Source of the DNA: JALYUA01 sp039933215
GTDB taxonomy: Bacteria > Acidobacteriota > Thermoanaerobaculia > UBA5066 > Gp7-AA6
NCBI GenBank assembly: GCA_039933215.1
Contig: JBDTOO010000001.1
Coordinates: 62,001 to 126,000, forward strand
Length of the DNA stretch: 64,000 nucleotides
Direction of reading: 5' to 3'
The notes below the pieces were generated by a model. The model saw only the letters and a program-made list of their open reading frames with translations, had not been told where the DNA came from and made no database searches. Positions within the stretch are counted from its first letter, which is position 1. Each line of letters begins with the position of its first letter. Shown here one piece after another: positions 10,601 through 20,100 of the stretch. Both the position numbers and the translations under genes were made by a program.

Positions 10601-10897
10601 GCGGTCCAAACGGAGCGACATCGGGTGCGCGCGCTGGAGCGGCTCGCCTGATCTCTCCCATTCGAAGCTCGTGCGCATCATGGGATGCCGGGCGGCGACC
10701 CGCCGCCAGGCCTCTTCGAAGGCGTCGACGTCGAGATCCTCGTTCAGATCCGAGATCTCCTGCACGATGTCGACGCCGGAGCCCTTCTCGTTCAGGCTGT
10801 GGAAGAGCATGCCCTGCTGCAACGGCGAAAGGCGGCAAGCGGATCCCGCAGGCTCGTCAGGCCACGGTACCCGCGGATCGTTCCGCTCGGGCGTCAC
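7640..10897 (-). CDS. Non-ribosomal peptide synthetase, single C-A-T module, predicted Thr
   Basis: This is a 1085-residue one-module NRPS. The GTG start overlaps the upstream stop in a GTGA. The C domain has an intact HHALFDG motif (His153-His154, Asp158) and an N-terminal LSPLQQGMLFHSL signature, the kind seen in C domains that take D-configured donors. The A domain carries the usual core motifs (YTSGSTGKPKG, NMYGITETTVH, YRSGDLARY, a K-IRGYRVELGEIE block). Its ten specificity positions read by eye are D-F-W-N-I-G-M-V-H-K, the textbook threonine code. The T domain has GGHSL with the pantetheine Ser at 1022. It is nearly the same size, layout and code as the gene at 10894-14145, so the two modules probably arose by duplication. 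The preceding module shows no epimerase, which sits oddly with the C-domain signature. Confidence 0.96.
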   Translation of the reverse strand: MTPERNDPRVPWPDEPAGSACRLSPLQQGMLFHSLNEKGSGVDIVQEISDLNEDLDVDAFEEAWRRVAARHPMMRTSFEWERSGEPLQRAHPMSLRLDRRDWRMLPAHEQDAQFEEFLRTDRRQDFAMDRAPLMRLVLVRMGGAAYRFAWTFHHALFDGWCIPIVWKEVFAAYDALRAGRELEFPPVRPYRDYVDWLGGIDRAASESFWRRLLAGVRGPTALEAIRPPGDSRDGGLGEEELRLSESLTSSLRSVVEGHGLTWNTLVQGAWACLLGRYAGEEEVVFGATMQCRPKALTGSESMVGLFINTLPMRARVAADRPFLDLVKDLRAQWVDIREFKHTPLVDVQGWSDVPRGTPLFESLVVFEPALVNTGLRSQGGPWLNRTFRYVSQPNTPLNFLAYGEPELILRIAFDGSRFDRASIRRMLGHLATMLEAVARDVRTPLGALPLLTPPERTDLLAWSSPRGRHSSEQPIHAAVELAARRSPGAVAVDCQGSQLTYAELDSRANRLARHLRGLGVGPEVLVGVCLERSIELVVALLAVLKAGGAYVPLDPAYPPERLAFTMEDSQARVLITNASLQEAGGAGDGVRVCLLDRNAEAIAREDGTPLNLPVSPDDLAYVIYTSGSTGKPKGVLVTHRNVDRLFAATAGWFHFDERDVWSLFHSSAFDFSVWEMWGALRHGGRLAIVEPWMTRSPESFREWLAESGVTVLNLTPSAFRHLIAADAASATNLRLRWVILGGEALDPGMLSPWFDRHGADAPAVVNMYGITETTVHVTFHRISRADADRRESVIGRPIPDLDVFVLDRHGELCPVGVPGEIHVGGPGVARGYLQRPDLTAERFVRSPLTSNGEGRLYRSGDLARYAPNGDLEYLGRIDHQVKIRGYRVELGEIETALARHPSVGDCAVVAVEEEPGDVRLVAAVVYRGEEPPAAELRSHLKRSLPAHMIPSAFRAVERIPRTPSGKADRRAVLPAGAERAGRPAVARGVNETERMIADIWGQVLGVEDLGPDDDFFERGGHSLLATRIVSRIRDAFGVEVPMRALFDSSTVSEFAEVVSSNSKAGSFDDPIRRLDRESHRAGEKF

Positions 10898-13800
10898 GGA
10901 GTCTCGTTCCCGCGAGTCGATACCCGCGCGAGACGCACGATCGGCTCGTCCTCCCGATCGCCGGATGCCCCGTCGACGGCGCGGGCGAACTCCTCCACGG
11001 TCGGGGAGTCGAAAAGCACACGAATCGGAAGATCCGTGTGGAACCGATCGCGGACTCGCGAGACCACCTGCGTCGCGAGCAGCGAGTGGCCTCCCTGCTC
11101 GAAGAAGCTGTCCCCGGCTCCGAGCGCCTCGACGCCGAGAACGGAAGCCCAGATCGCCGCGACCGCCCGCTCGGTCTCGTTACGCGGCGCGACAAATCCC
11201 TCGCGCTCCACGCCGCCGCGCGCCCGGGGCGCGGGCAAAGCGCGACGGTCGACCTTGCCGCTCGGGGTCAGCGGAAGGCTTTCCAAGAAGAGAAACGTGG
11301 AAGGGATCATGTAAATCGGGAGAGTCTTCTTGAGATGCGAACGCACGTCCGCTTCCGAAGGTGCCGGCGAGCCCGAACCCGCGCGCGAAGCGGCGACGAC
11401 GTAAGCGATCAGCCGGGAGTCGCCGGGCTTGTCTTCCCGAGCGACCACCACGGCCTGGGCGATGCGCTCGTGTCCGGAGATCGCCGCCTCCACTTCGCCC
11501 AGCTCGATCCGGTGACCCCGGATCTTGACCTGCTGGTCGAGGCGGCCGAGGTACTCGAGAGTCCCGTCCGACCGGTACCGGCCCAAATCGCCCGTGCGGT
11601 ACAGGCGGCACTCCGGATTCCTCGAGAAGGGGTTCGGAAGGAATCGCTCCCGCGTCAGCTCCGGACGATGGAGATAGCCCCGCGCCACGCCCTCCCCTGC
11701 GACATGCAGCTCTCCGGCGACGCCGGCGGGACAGACCCGGCCGCGAGGGTCGAGCACGAGAACCTGGAGGTCCGGAATCGGCCGCCCGATAGCACTCGCC
11801 GCAGGGGCCGCCGCATCGGCGCGAGAGAGCGGGTGGTACGTGACGTGAACGGTCGTTTCCGTGATCCCGTACATGTTGACCAGGCGGGGGACCTCGTCGC
11901 CGCGGCGTTCGAACCAGGGACGCAGCATGGTCGCGTCGAGCGCTTCTCCCCCGAAGATGACGGCTCGAAGAAAGAGCGGCGAAAGAGACGTCTCGTCCGC
12001 GGCAATGAGTGCGCGGAATGCGGACGGCGTCTGGTTCAGCACGGTGACGCGGGACCGCGAGAGAAGCTCTCGGAACTCTTCCGGGGATCGGGCCACCGAC
12101 TGCGGAACGATGACCAGCCGGCCCCCGTATCGCAGCGCCCCCCAGATCTCCCAGACGGAGAAGTCGAACGCGTACGAGTGAAAGAGCGTCCAGACGTCCC
12201 CGGCGCCGAATCCGTACCAGTCCTCCGTCGCCCCGAAGAGCCGGTCGACGTTCCGATGAGTCACGAGAACGCCCTTCGGGTGCCCCGTCGAGCCGGACGT
12301 GTAGATGACGTAAGCGAGGTCCTCGTCGGAGCCTGCGAGATGGAGGTCCTCGGGGCTCTCCCGCGAGACCGCCTCGTCGGCGTCGTCCAGCCGGCAGACC
12401 GATACGCCGGCGGCCTCGGGGAGGGCATCCATCGACGCCCCGTCGCTCAGAAGGACCTTCATGCCCGAGTCCTCGGCCATGAATCGAAGCCGGTCGGCGG
12501 GATAGGCGGGATCGAGCGGCACGTAGGCCCCCCCCGCTTTGAGAACGGCGAGTATGGCGGTCACCATTTCGAACGATCGGTTCAGACAGATGCCGACCAG
12601 ATCGCCCGGCTTCACCCCACGGCGGCCGAGGGATCGCGCCAGGCGGTTCGCTCGCCGGTTCAGATCCCCGTAGGAAAGCGTCGCGCCTTCGAGCTCGAGC
12701 GCGACGGCGTCGGGAGTCCGACGGGCTTGATCCTCGAAGGTCTCGTGGAGACGGCTCCCCGTGGCGAAGGCGGTCGCCTCGCGATCCCATTCGAGTATCC
12801 GCGCGCGCTCGTCTTCCGGAATCATCTCCAGGTCGTCCAGGGCCGCCTCGGGATGGCGGACGATCGCGAGAACGAGATGGCGCAGGTGCCCCAGCATGCG
12901 CCGGATCGCGGGATCCTGAAATCGCCGCCGGTCGTACGCCAGCCGCAGACGGAGGCTTTCCCCGGGAATCGCGCTCAGGGTCAGTGGGTAGCTGGCCCGC
13001 TGAAAGGACCCGATCTCCCGGATCTTCAGATCTTCGATCCCCATGGCCGCGCTCGACGTCGGAAAATTCTCGAAGATGATGAGACTCTCGAAGAGGGGCG
13101 TCCCCCGGGGGACTTCCGACCATCCCTGCGTCTGCGTCAGGGAGCTGTACTGGTGATCCCGGACGTCGATCTGGTGGTCCTGAAGGGCGGCCAGCCATTT
13201 CGCTGCGATCTCCTCGCCGCCCACCCGGACCCGGACGGGGAGCGTGTTGATCAGGACTCCGACGATCCCCTCGACCCCTTCGAGCGACGGCGAGCGTCCC
13301 GAGACCGTGACGCCGAAGACGACGTCCGGGCTGCCCGAATATCGACTGCAAAGGATGGCCCACGCCCCCTGGACGATCGTGTTCTGGGTCACCCGAAGTC
13401 GCCGCGCGGCGGAGTCCAGGCTCCGCGTCTCCGCCTCTCCGAGATCCAGCCACTCGATGCCGTAGTTCCGCTCCGCCGCGTCGGCCGACGGCTCGGACGG
13501 AAACCGTGTCGGATCGCGCACTCCCTGGAGCGCCTTCCTCCAGAAGGGCTCCTCTGCATCACGGTTCTGCGCGCGCACGAAGCGGATGTAGTCGCCGTAT
13601 CCCCGGGCGGGGCTAAGGTCCGGCTCCGTCCCTTCCCGCAGCCCCGCGTAGATCCGGAAGAGCTCGTCGAACACGAGCCAGTGTGACCACCCGTCCAGGA
13701 TCAGGTGATGGCTGCTCCAGAGCATGCGGTGCTCGTCGGTCCCCGTTCGAACGACGGCGACGCGCAGGAGCGGGGCCCGCGAGAGGTCGAAACCCCTCTC

Positions 13801-14145
13801 CCGGTCGTCCCGGACGAAGGCCGACCACTGCCGCTCTCTCTCCGCGGCCTCGAGCTCGCTCCAATCGAGCTCGACCCAGGGGAGGACCACCGCGTCGAAG
13901 ACGACCTGAAGCGGCTCGCCGGCGCGATCCCAGACGAACGACGTGCGAAGCGCGGGGTGGCGCTCGATGACGCGGGACCACGCAGCGTGCAGGAGCGCGA
14001 CGTCCAGGGCTCCGCACAGTTCGAGCTCCCATTGCTGGAAGTAGTAGGTGTCCGTCTCGTACAGAACATGGAAGAGCACCCCCTGCTGCAGCACCGACAG
14101 GGGGTAGATGGACTCGATGCCTGGCTTGATGGCGGGTTGACTCAT
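10894..14145 (-). CDS. Non-ribosomal peptide synthetase, single C-A-T module, predicted Thr
   Basis: This is a 1083-residue one-module NRPS. The ATG at 14145 overlaps the stop of the upstream gene in an ATGA; the reading frame stays open further upstream, but that stretch lies over the upstream gene. The C domain has HHLILDG (His146-His147, Asp151) and a YPLSVLQQGVLFH N-terminus typical of DCL domains. This fits, because the upstream protein ends in an epimerization domain. The A domain specificity residues read by eye are D-F-W-N-I-G-M-V-H-K, the threonine code. The T domain carries GGHSL with the pantetheine Ser at 1021. The module is predicted to add L-Thr to the D-Asp-ending dipeptide made by the upstream enzyme. 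Confidence 0.96.
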   Translation of the reverse strand: MSQPAIKPGIESIYPLSVLQQGVLFHVLYETDTYYFQQWELELCGALDVALLHAAWSRVIERHPALRTSFVWDRAGEPLQVVFDAVVLPWVELDWSELEAAERERQWSAFVRDDRERGFDLSRAPLLRVAVVRTGTDEHRMLWSSHHLILDGWSHWLVFDELFRIYAGLREGTEPDLSPARGYGDYIRFVRAQNRDAEEPFWRKALQGVRDPTRFPSEPSADAAERNYGIEWLDLGEAETRSLDSAARRLRVTQNTIVQGAWAILCSRYSGSPDVVFGVTVSGRSPSLEGVEGIVGVLINTLPVRVRVGGEEIAAKWLAALQDHQIDVRDHQYSSLTQTQGWSEVPRGTPLFESLIIFENFPTSSAAMGIEDLKIREIGSFQRASYPLTLSAIPGESLRLRLAYDRRRFQDPAIRRMLGHLRHLVLAIVRHPEAALDDLEMIPEDERARILEWDREATAFATGSRLHETFEDQARRTPDAVALELEGATLSYGDLNRRANRLARSLGRRGVKPGDLVGICLNRSFEMVTAILAVLKAGGAYVPLDPAYPADRLRFMAEDSGMKVLLSDGASMDALPEAAGVSVCRLDDADEAVSRESPEDLHLAGSDEDLAYVIYTSGSTGHPKGVLVTHRNVDRLFGATEDWYGFGAGDVWTLFHSYAFDFSVWEIWGALRYGGRLVIVPQSVARSPEEFRELLSRSRVTVLNQTPSAFRALIAADETSLSPLFLRAVIFGGEALDATMLRPWFERRGDEVPRLVNMYGITETTVHVTYHPLSRADAAAPAASAIGRPIPDLQVLVLDPRGRVCPAGVAGELHVAGEGVARGYLHRPELTRERFLPNPFSRNPECRLYRTGDLGRYRSDGTLEYLGRLDQQVKIRGHRIELGEVEAAISGHERIAQAVVVAREDKPGDSRLIAYVVAASRAGSGSPAPSEADVRSHLKKTLPIYMIPSTFLFLESLPLTPSGKVDRRALPAPRARGGVEREGFVAPRNETERAVAAIWASVLGVEALGAGDSFFEQGGHSLLATQVVSRVRDRFHTDLPIRVLFDSPTVEEFARAVDGASGDREDEPIVRLARVSTRGNETP

Positions 14146-17100
14146 GCCAGCTTCGCGATCAGGCGATCGAGCTCGTCCTGACTGAGCCCCGCCTCCGGAA
14201 AGTCGGAAGGGGTGAAACCACCGGCGTGCGGCGAGCGGCAATGATGGATCAGGCCCCGCAGCGAGGACCGGAAGCTCTCCGCGACCGATCGCACGGTCGA
14301 GACCGAGAAACGGCGCGTGTCGAATGTCCACTCGAACTGCAGCCGGCCGCCGGAGATCCCCCCGTTGACGTCGAGGCTGTACATCGGCTTCTCGTCGATC
14401 CCGATCTCCAGGCCGCGGAACTCGTTCGAATAGGAGAACCCCGTTTCCCCGATCGTCGCGTCGAGCTGTCCGAGGTAGTTGAAGCTGACGGAGGGCACCG
14501 GACGCGAAAGCCGCTCGCGGACCCTTTCGTCTCGATGGAGGTAGCGAAGGATTCCGTAACCGACGCCGCGGCGCGGGATCTTTCGGAGCTGCTCCTTGAT
14601 GGATTTCAAAGACTCGCCGGCGCCGGTCCCGGCCTCGAGCGTCAACACGGCGGGAAACCGCGAAGTGAACCAGCCCACCGTCCGCGTCAGATCGATCCCC
14701 TCCAGGATGTCCTCCCGTCCGTGACCCTCGAGATCGACCAGAAGTCGCGACCGCTTCGTCCATCCGTTGATCGCCTGGACGAGCGCCGTCAGAAGGACGT
14801 CGTTGACCTGAGTGCGGTACACGTGCGGGACATCGGCGATGAGCGCACGGGTTTCGTCGGCCTCGATCGCGACGGAGACGATGTCCGTCCGCGAGGCGGA
14901 AGCGGGCCTTTCCGCCGAAGCCACGCGGTCGGCGGGGAGCCCCATGTCGTCGACGGCGGCCACCTCCAGCCAGAAGGGCAGTTCGGTCGCAAGCTCGGGG
15001 GAATCGGCGTACGCCGCCAGCCCCGTCGCCCACGCTTGGAACGATGTGGTCTTCGCGGGGAGCCGGATGGGGCCGGCGCCTGCCGCCTGTTCATAGGCGG
15101 AGCGAAGGTCCTCGAGGAGGATCGGCCACGAGACGGCGTCGATCGCGAAATGGTGAACGGCGATCAATATCCGGTCTCCCGAACCGGGGGCGTTTGCGAA
15201 CTGGATGACCCTCGCCAGAGGGCCCCGCTCTAGATTCATGCTCGCCTGCGCGGCCGACGCCGCCTGCTCCATGGCGGCCTGGCGTCGTTCCGGCGGCCAC
15301 GCGACGAGATCGATCCGCCGGAACGGCACGTCGTCGGCCGGGGCCTCGACGAACTGCCGCGGCGGATGCGAGACGCAGCGCAGCCTCAGGGCGTCGTGAT
15401 GGGCCAGCAGCGCCCGCACCGCGCGAGAGAGCCTGGCGGAGTCGAGCGGGACCGCCGCCGCGAGCAGGACCGACTGGTTGAAATGGTTCGGATTGGAAAG
15501 ACCGCGTTCGATGAAACGGGCCTGGATCGGCGTCCGGGGGACGTCCCCGGTCACGAGACCCTGTTCTCCCGCGGCGGGACCGGCCGGCCGCGCGGCGCCC
15601 GCGAGTCCCGCTACGGTCTGATGCTGGAAGAGAAGCCGCGGCGTGATGCGAAGCCCGGCGCGGGCTGCCTGCGCGACGATCTGGATGCTCAGGATCGAGT
15701 CGCCGCCCAGGTCGAAAAAGTTCTCGTCGATCCCGACGGCTTCGAGCTGCAGGACGCGGGCCCAGATGTTCGCCAGTGCCTTCTCGGCGTCCGTGCGCGG
15801 CACGCGTGACGAAGACCGGGAATCGAGCGTCTGGACGGGCACGGTCCGCAGCGCGATCCGATCGATCTTCCCGTTTCCCGTTCGCGGAAGATGGTCTACG
15901 ACCGCGAATCCGCCGGGGACCATGTGATCGGGAAGCACCTCGTGCAGCGCGCGGCGGATCGCGGCCACGTCCAGCCGGCGCGCGTCTTCGGCAACGAGGC
16001 AGGCGATCAGGCGAAGCGCGCCCAACTCCTCGCGCGGAACGACCGCGCATTCGCGGACGTTCGGGATCCGCCGCAAGGCGGCCTCGATCTCCCCCGGCTC
16101 CACGCGGTGTCCGCGGACCTTCACCTGGTCGTCCACTCTTCCGAGAAACTCGATGCTTCCGTCCGCCGCGTACCGGGCCCGGTCTCCCGTCCGGTAGAAC
16201 CGATCCCCCTCGCCGGCGAGAGGATTCGGAAGGAACCGCTCGGCGGTCAGATCGGGACGCCCGAGGTACCCCCGGGCCACCCCCAGTCCGCCGATGAAGA
16301 TCTCGCCGGCGACGCCCGGGGGGACGGGCCGGCCGCGGGCGTCGAGCAGAAACACCCGGGCGTGGCTCAGCGGACGGCCGAGCGGTGCGCTTCCGCCCGT
16401 TCGTTCCCGCCGCGGATCGACGCGCCCGGCAATCGCCCCGATCGTCGTCTCCGTCGGGCCGTAATGATTGAAGATCTCGCAGTCGGGCGCGAGCGCGGAC
16501 ACCTTGTCGACCAGATCCCATGAGAGCCGCTCGCCGCCGAAGATCAGCCGCTTCCGGGGCAGCACGCTGGACGGCTCCTCGCACGTGAGTAACGCAGCGA
16601 GGTGCGACGGAACGATCTTGAGGCAGTCGATCGAGTTCTCCCGAAAGTAGCAGGCCATCGCCTCGGCATCGCCGGCCTGCTCCTTCGAGAGGACGTGGAG
16701 GCTGCCCCCGCACGCGAGCGAAGGAAAGAGCGAGGTGTTGCCGAGATCGGCCGCCATGCTGGACACGAGCGCGAACGACATCCCCGGCTCGAGGGCCAGC
16801 CGGTCCGTCGCCGCACGGACGTAATGGGCGAGCTGGCGATGCTCGACGACGACCGCTTTCGGCTTCCCCGTCGACCCCGAGGTGTAGATCACATAGGCCG
16901 CGTCGGCGGGACTCGCCCGGCGCGCGGGCGCGGCGGGTGCGGACCGCGGCGGGTCCGTCGACAGACCGTCGATCGGCACCACATCGGCCCCCGTGGCCGA
17001 GAAGATCTCCCGGAGCTTTCTGTCCGTGACGACGAGGCGCGCGCCAGCGTCCTCGACGAAGTGGGCGAGGCGAGCCGCCGGGAGCGACGGGTCGAGCGGG

Positions 17101-20100
17101 AGGTAGGCGGCCCCGGATCTCAGAATCCCGAGAAGTCCGACGAGAAGATCGACCGAACGGTCGAGGCAGAGTCCCACGACGACCTCGGGCGCTGCGCCCG
17201 ACGCTCGGAGCCGGTCCGCGAGCGCCGCGCTTCGCGATTCGAGGTCCGCGTACGTGACCGCCTCTCCTCCGGAGACGACGGCGATCGAATGCGGGCGGAG
17301 GGCCGCCTGCTCTTCGAAGAGCTCGTGAACACATCGGACCGGCCCTCCGGCCTCGGGCACCGGACTCCATGCGGCGAGGAGGCTCTTCATTTCCTCTTCG
17401 TCCATCAAGGACAGGTCTTCCACCGGACGATCGGGGTCTGCCAGGCCGGAGGCGAGAAGACGGAGGAAGTGGCGGGACATGCGGGAGATCGTCGCCTCCC
17501 CGAAGAGGTCCGTGTCGTAATCGAACCGGCCCTCGAATCCCGCCGCGGTCGGCCAGATCGAAAGGGTCAGGCTGAACCGCGAGGTTCCCTCTTCGACCGG
17601 CACCGGCGTCACGGCGAGTCCGCGAAGGCGCATCGACTCGTCCGACGCGTTCTGGAACGCGAAGAGGACCTGGAAGAGCGGGTTGTGAGAGAGCGTCCGC
17701 TCCGGCTGGAGCTTCTCGACCAGGACCTCGAACGGGACGTCCTCATGGGCGAAGCCCTCGAGAGAGATCTTCTTCACTCTCCCGACGAGGGAACGAAAGG
17801 TCTCTTTTTCCGCAAGCTCGACGCGCATCACCAGGCTGTTCGTGAAGAAGCCGATCAGGTTCTCGATCTCGGGTTGGCTGCGGTTGGCGACGGGGATACC
17901 GACGAGGATCTCGGACTGCCCCGCGTACCGGGACAGGAGGACGTCGAAAGTGGCGAGCAAAGTCATGAACGGCGTGCCGCCGTGGGTCCGGCTGAACTCG
18001 GCCAGCCGGCGCTCGGTCCCCGCATCGATCGAGAAACCCAGCCGACCTCCGCGGAACCGCTGGATCGCCGGCCGCGGCCGGTCGGTCGGAAGCTCCAGGG
18101 CCGGCAGCGGCCCGGCGAGCGCCTTTTCCCAGTATTCGAGGCCCGGACGAAGAGCGTCTCCCGCGAGCGCCTGCCTCTGCCAGATGGCGAAATCGGGATA
18201 TTGGATCGCGAGGGGAGGCAGCGGCGAAGGCTGACCTTGCGAGAACGCTCCGTAGAGCGCCTCGAGCTCGCGGAAGAGAATGCCCATCGACCAGCCGTCG
18301 GTGACGATGTGATGCATGTTGAAGAGAAGGACGTGCTCCTCGTCGGAAAGACGGAAAAGAGTCGCCCGCATCAGCGGACCTCGCGCGAGGTCGAAAGGCC
18401 TCCCCGCCTCCTCCGTGAGGGCGCGGGCAAGCGACGTCTCCCCCTCGCCGGTCTTGGAGAGGTCCGCGTCGGTGATCACGACGTCGGCATGCGCGGACAC
18501 GCGCTGCACGGGCCGGCCTTCCCGCGACGGAAACGTCGTCCTCAGGGCCTCGTGTCTCGCCGAGACCTCGGCGAGCGCTCTCTCCAGGGCTCCCCGGTCG
18601 AGGCGGCCCTCGAGGCGCATCGCCCTCGAGACGTTATAGGCGACTGCCCCCGGGTCGAGCTGGTCCAGGAACCAGAGCCGCTGCTGGGAGTAGGACAGAG
18701 GGATCTCGCCGGGCCGCGGCATCGGGCGGAGCCGCGCCGCCCTCTGGACCGTCGCCGGCGTCGCCTCGATCCTCGCGCCGAGAGCCGCTGCGGTCGGCAA
18801 CGCGAAAAACTCCATCACGGAGACGTCGGTCGGAAAGTCTCGCCGCACACGCGAGATCACCCGCGTGGCGCTCAACGAATGCCCGCCGAGATCGAAGAAG
18901 TCGTCATGGATGCCGACCTCGTCGATCCCCAGGACCTCGCGAAACATCGCGACGACGGCGATCTCGACCGGTTTTCGCGGCGCCGCATACGCGACGGAAA
19001 GGGGCGGTCGGGACCGACTTGGAGCCGGCAGTGCACGGCGATCCACCTTGCCGTTGGGCGTCATGGGGATCCGGTCGAGAGGGACGAACGCGGACGGAAT
19101 CATGGACTCGGGAAGGCGTTCGCGCAGCCTTCGCCGCAGGTCCGGCACCAGGCGGACAAAGAACGAACTCGCGCCCCCCTGGTCCGTCGGCGCGCCCGGC
19201 GGAAGATGCGTCTCGCCCGGCGGCACGGGCAGGCCGGAGGACGGCACCGCGACGATGTAGGCGATCAGCCGCCGATCGCCGGTCGGCTCCTCCCGCGCAA
19301 CCACGACGCAATCGCGCACTTCCGGCTGCTCGCGGATCGCGGTCTCGATCTCTCCCGGCTCGATGCGATATCCATGGATCTTGACTTGCTGATCGATCCG
19401 CCCGAGAAACTCGATGTTCCCGTCGGCGCGATACCGGGCGAGATCGCCGCTTCGGTACAGCCGGCCCGCTTCGAGCTCGGGTACGGGGCTTTCGACGAAC
19501 TTCCGGGCCGTGAGTTCGGGGTCGTTCCAGTAGCCCCGCGCGAGCCCGTCGCCCGCGATCCACAGCTCTCCCGCCTCCCCCGCGGCCACCGGCCGGAGCT
19601 CTTCGTTCAGGATGAGCACGCGCGTCCGGGCGATCGGCCGGCCGATCGGAACCGACGACCCGAGAGTTTCGTCGCCCGTCAGGGCGTAGCAGCAGGTGAA
19701 GGTCGTGTTCTCCGTCGGTCCATATCCGTTGATGACGCGGCAGCCCGGGAGCGACCGGAGGGCCCGCGTGACGTGGGGGACCGACAGGACATCCCCGCCC
19801 GCCAGGAGCTGCCGGAGGCCGGAGAGGCTCGTGAGGCGCTGGTCGACGGTCTCGTGGAAGAGAGCGGCGGTCAACCAGAGGGTCGTCACACCGTAACGCT
19901 CGACCGCTTCGGCGATCGTGTCCGGAGACGGAGGCCCCGGCGGCAGGAGCGCGAGCCGGGCGCCGTTTAGGAGACTCCCCCAGATCTCGAACGTCGACGC
20001 GTCGAAGGAGAGAGGCGCCGCCTGAAGAAAAGTCTCGTCCGACGAAAAGCTCGCGTAATCGGTATCCCGAACCAGACGCACGATCCCGCGATGGAGGATC

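Noticed and set aside
14146..15033. Extended N-terminus of the first Thr synthetase
   Set aside because: The frame stays open, but those bases encode the epimerization domain of the upstream NRPS, and the ATG at 14145 forms an ATGA overlap.
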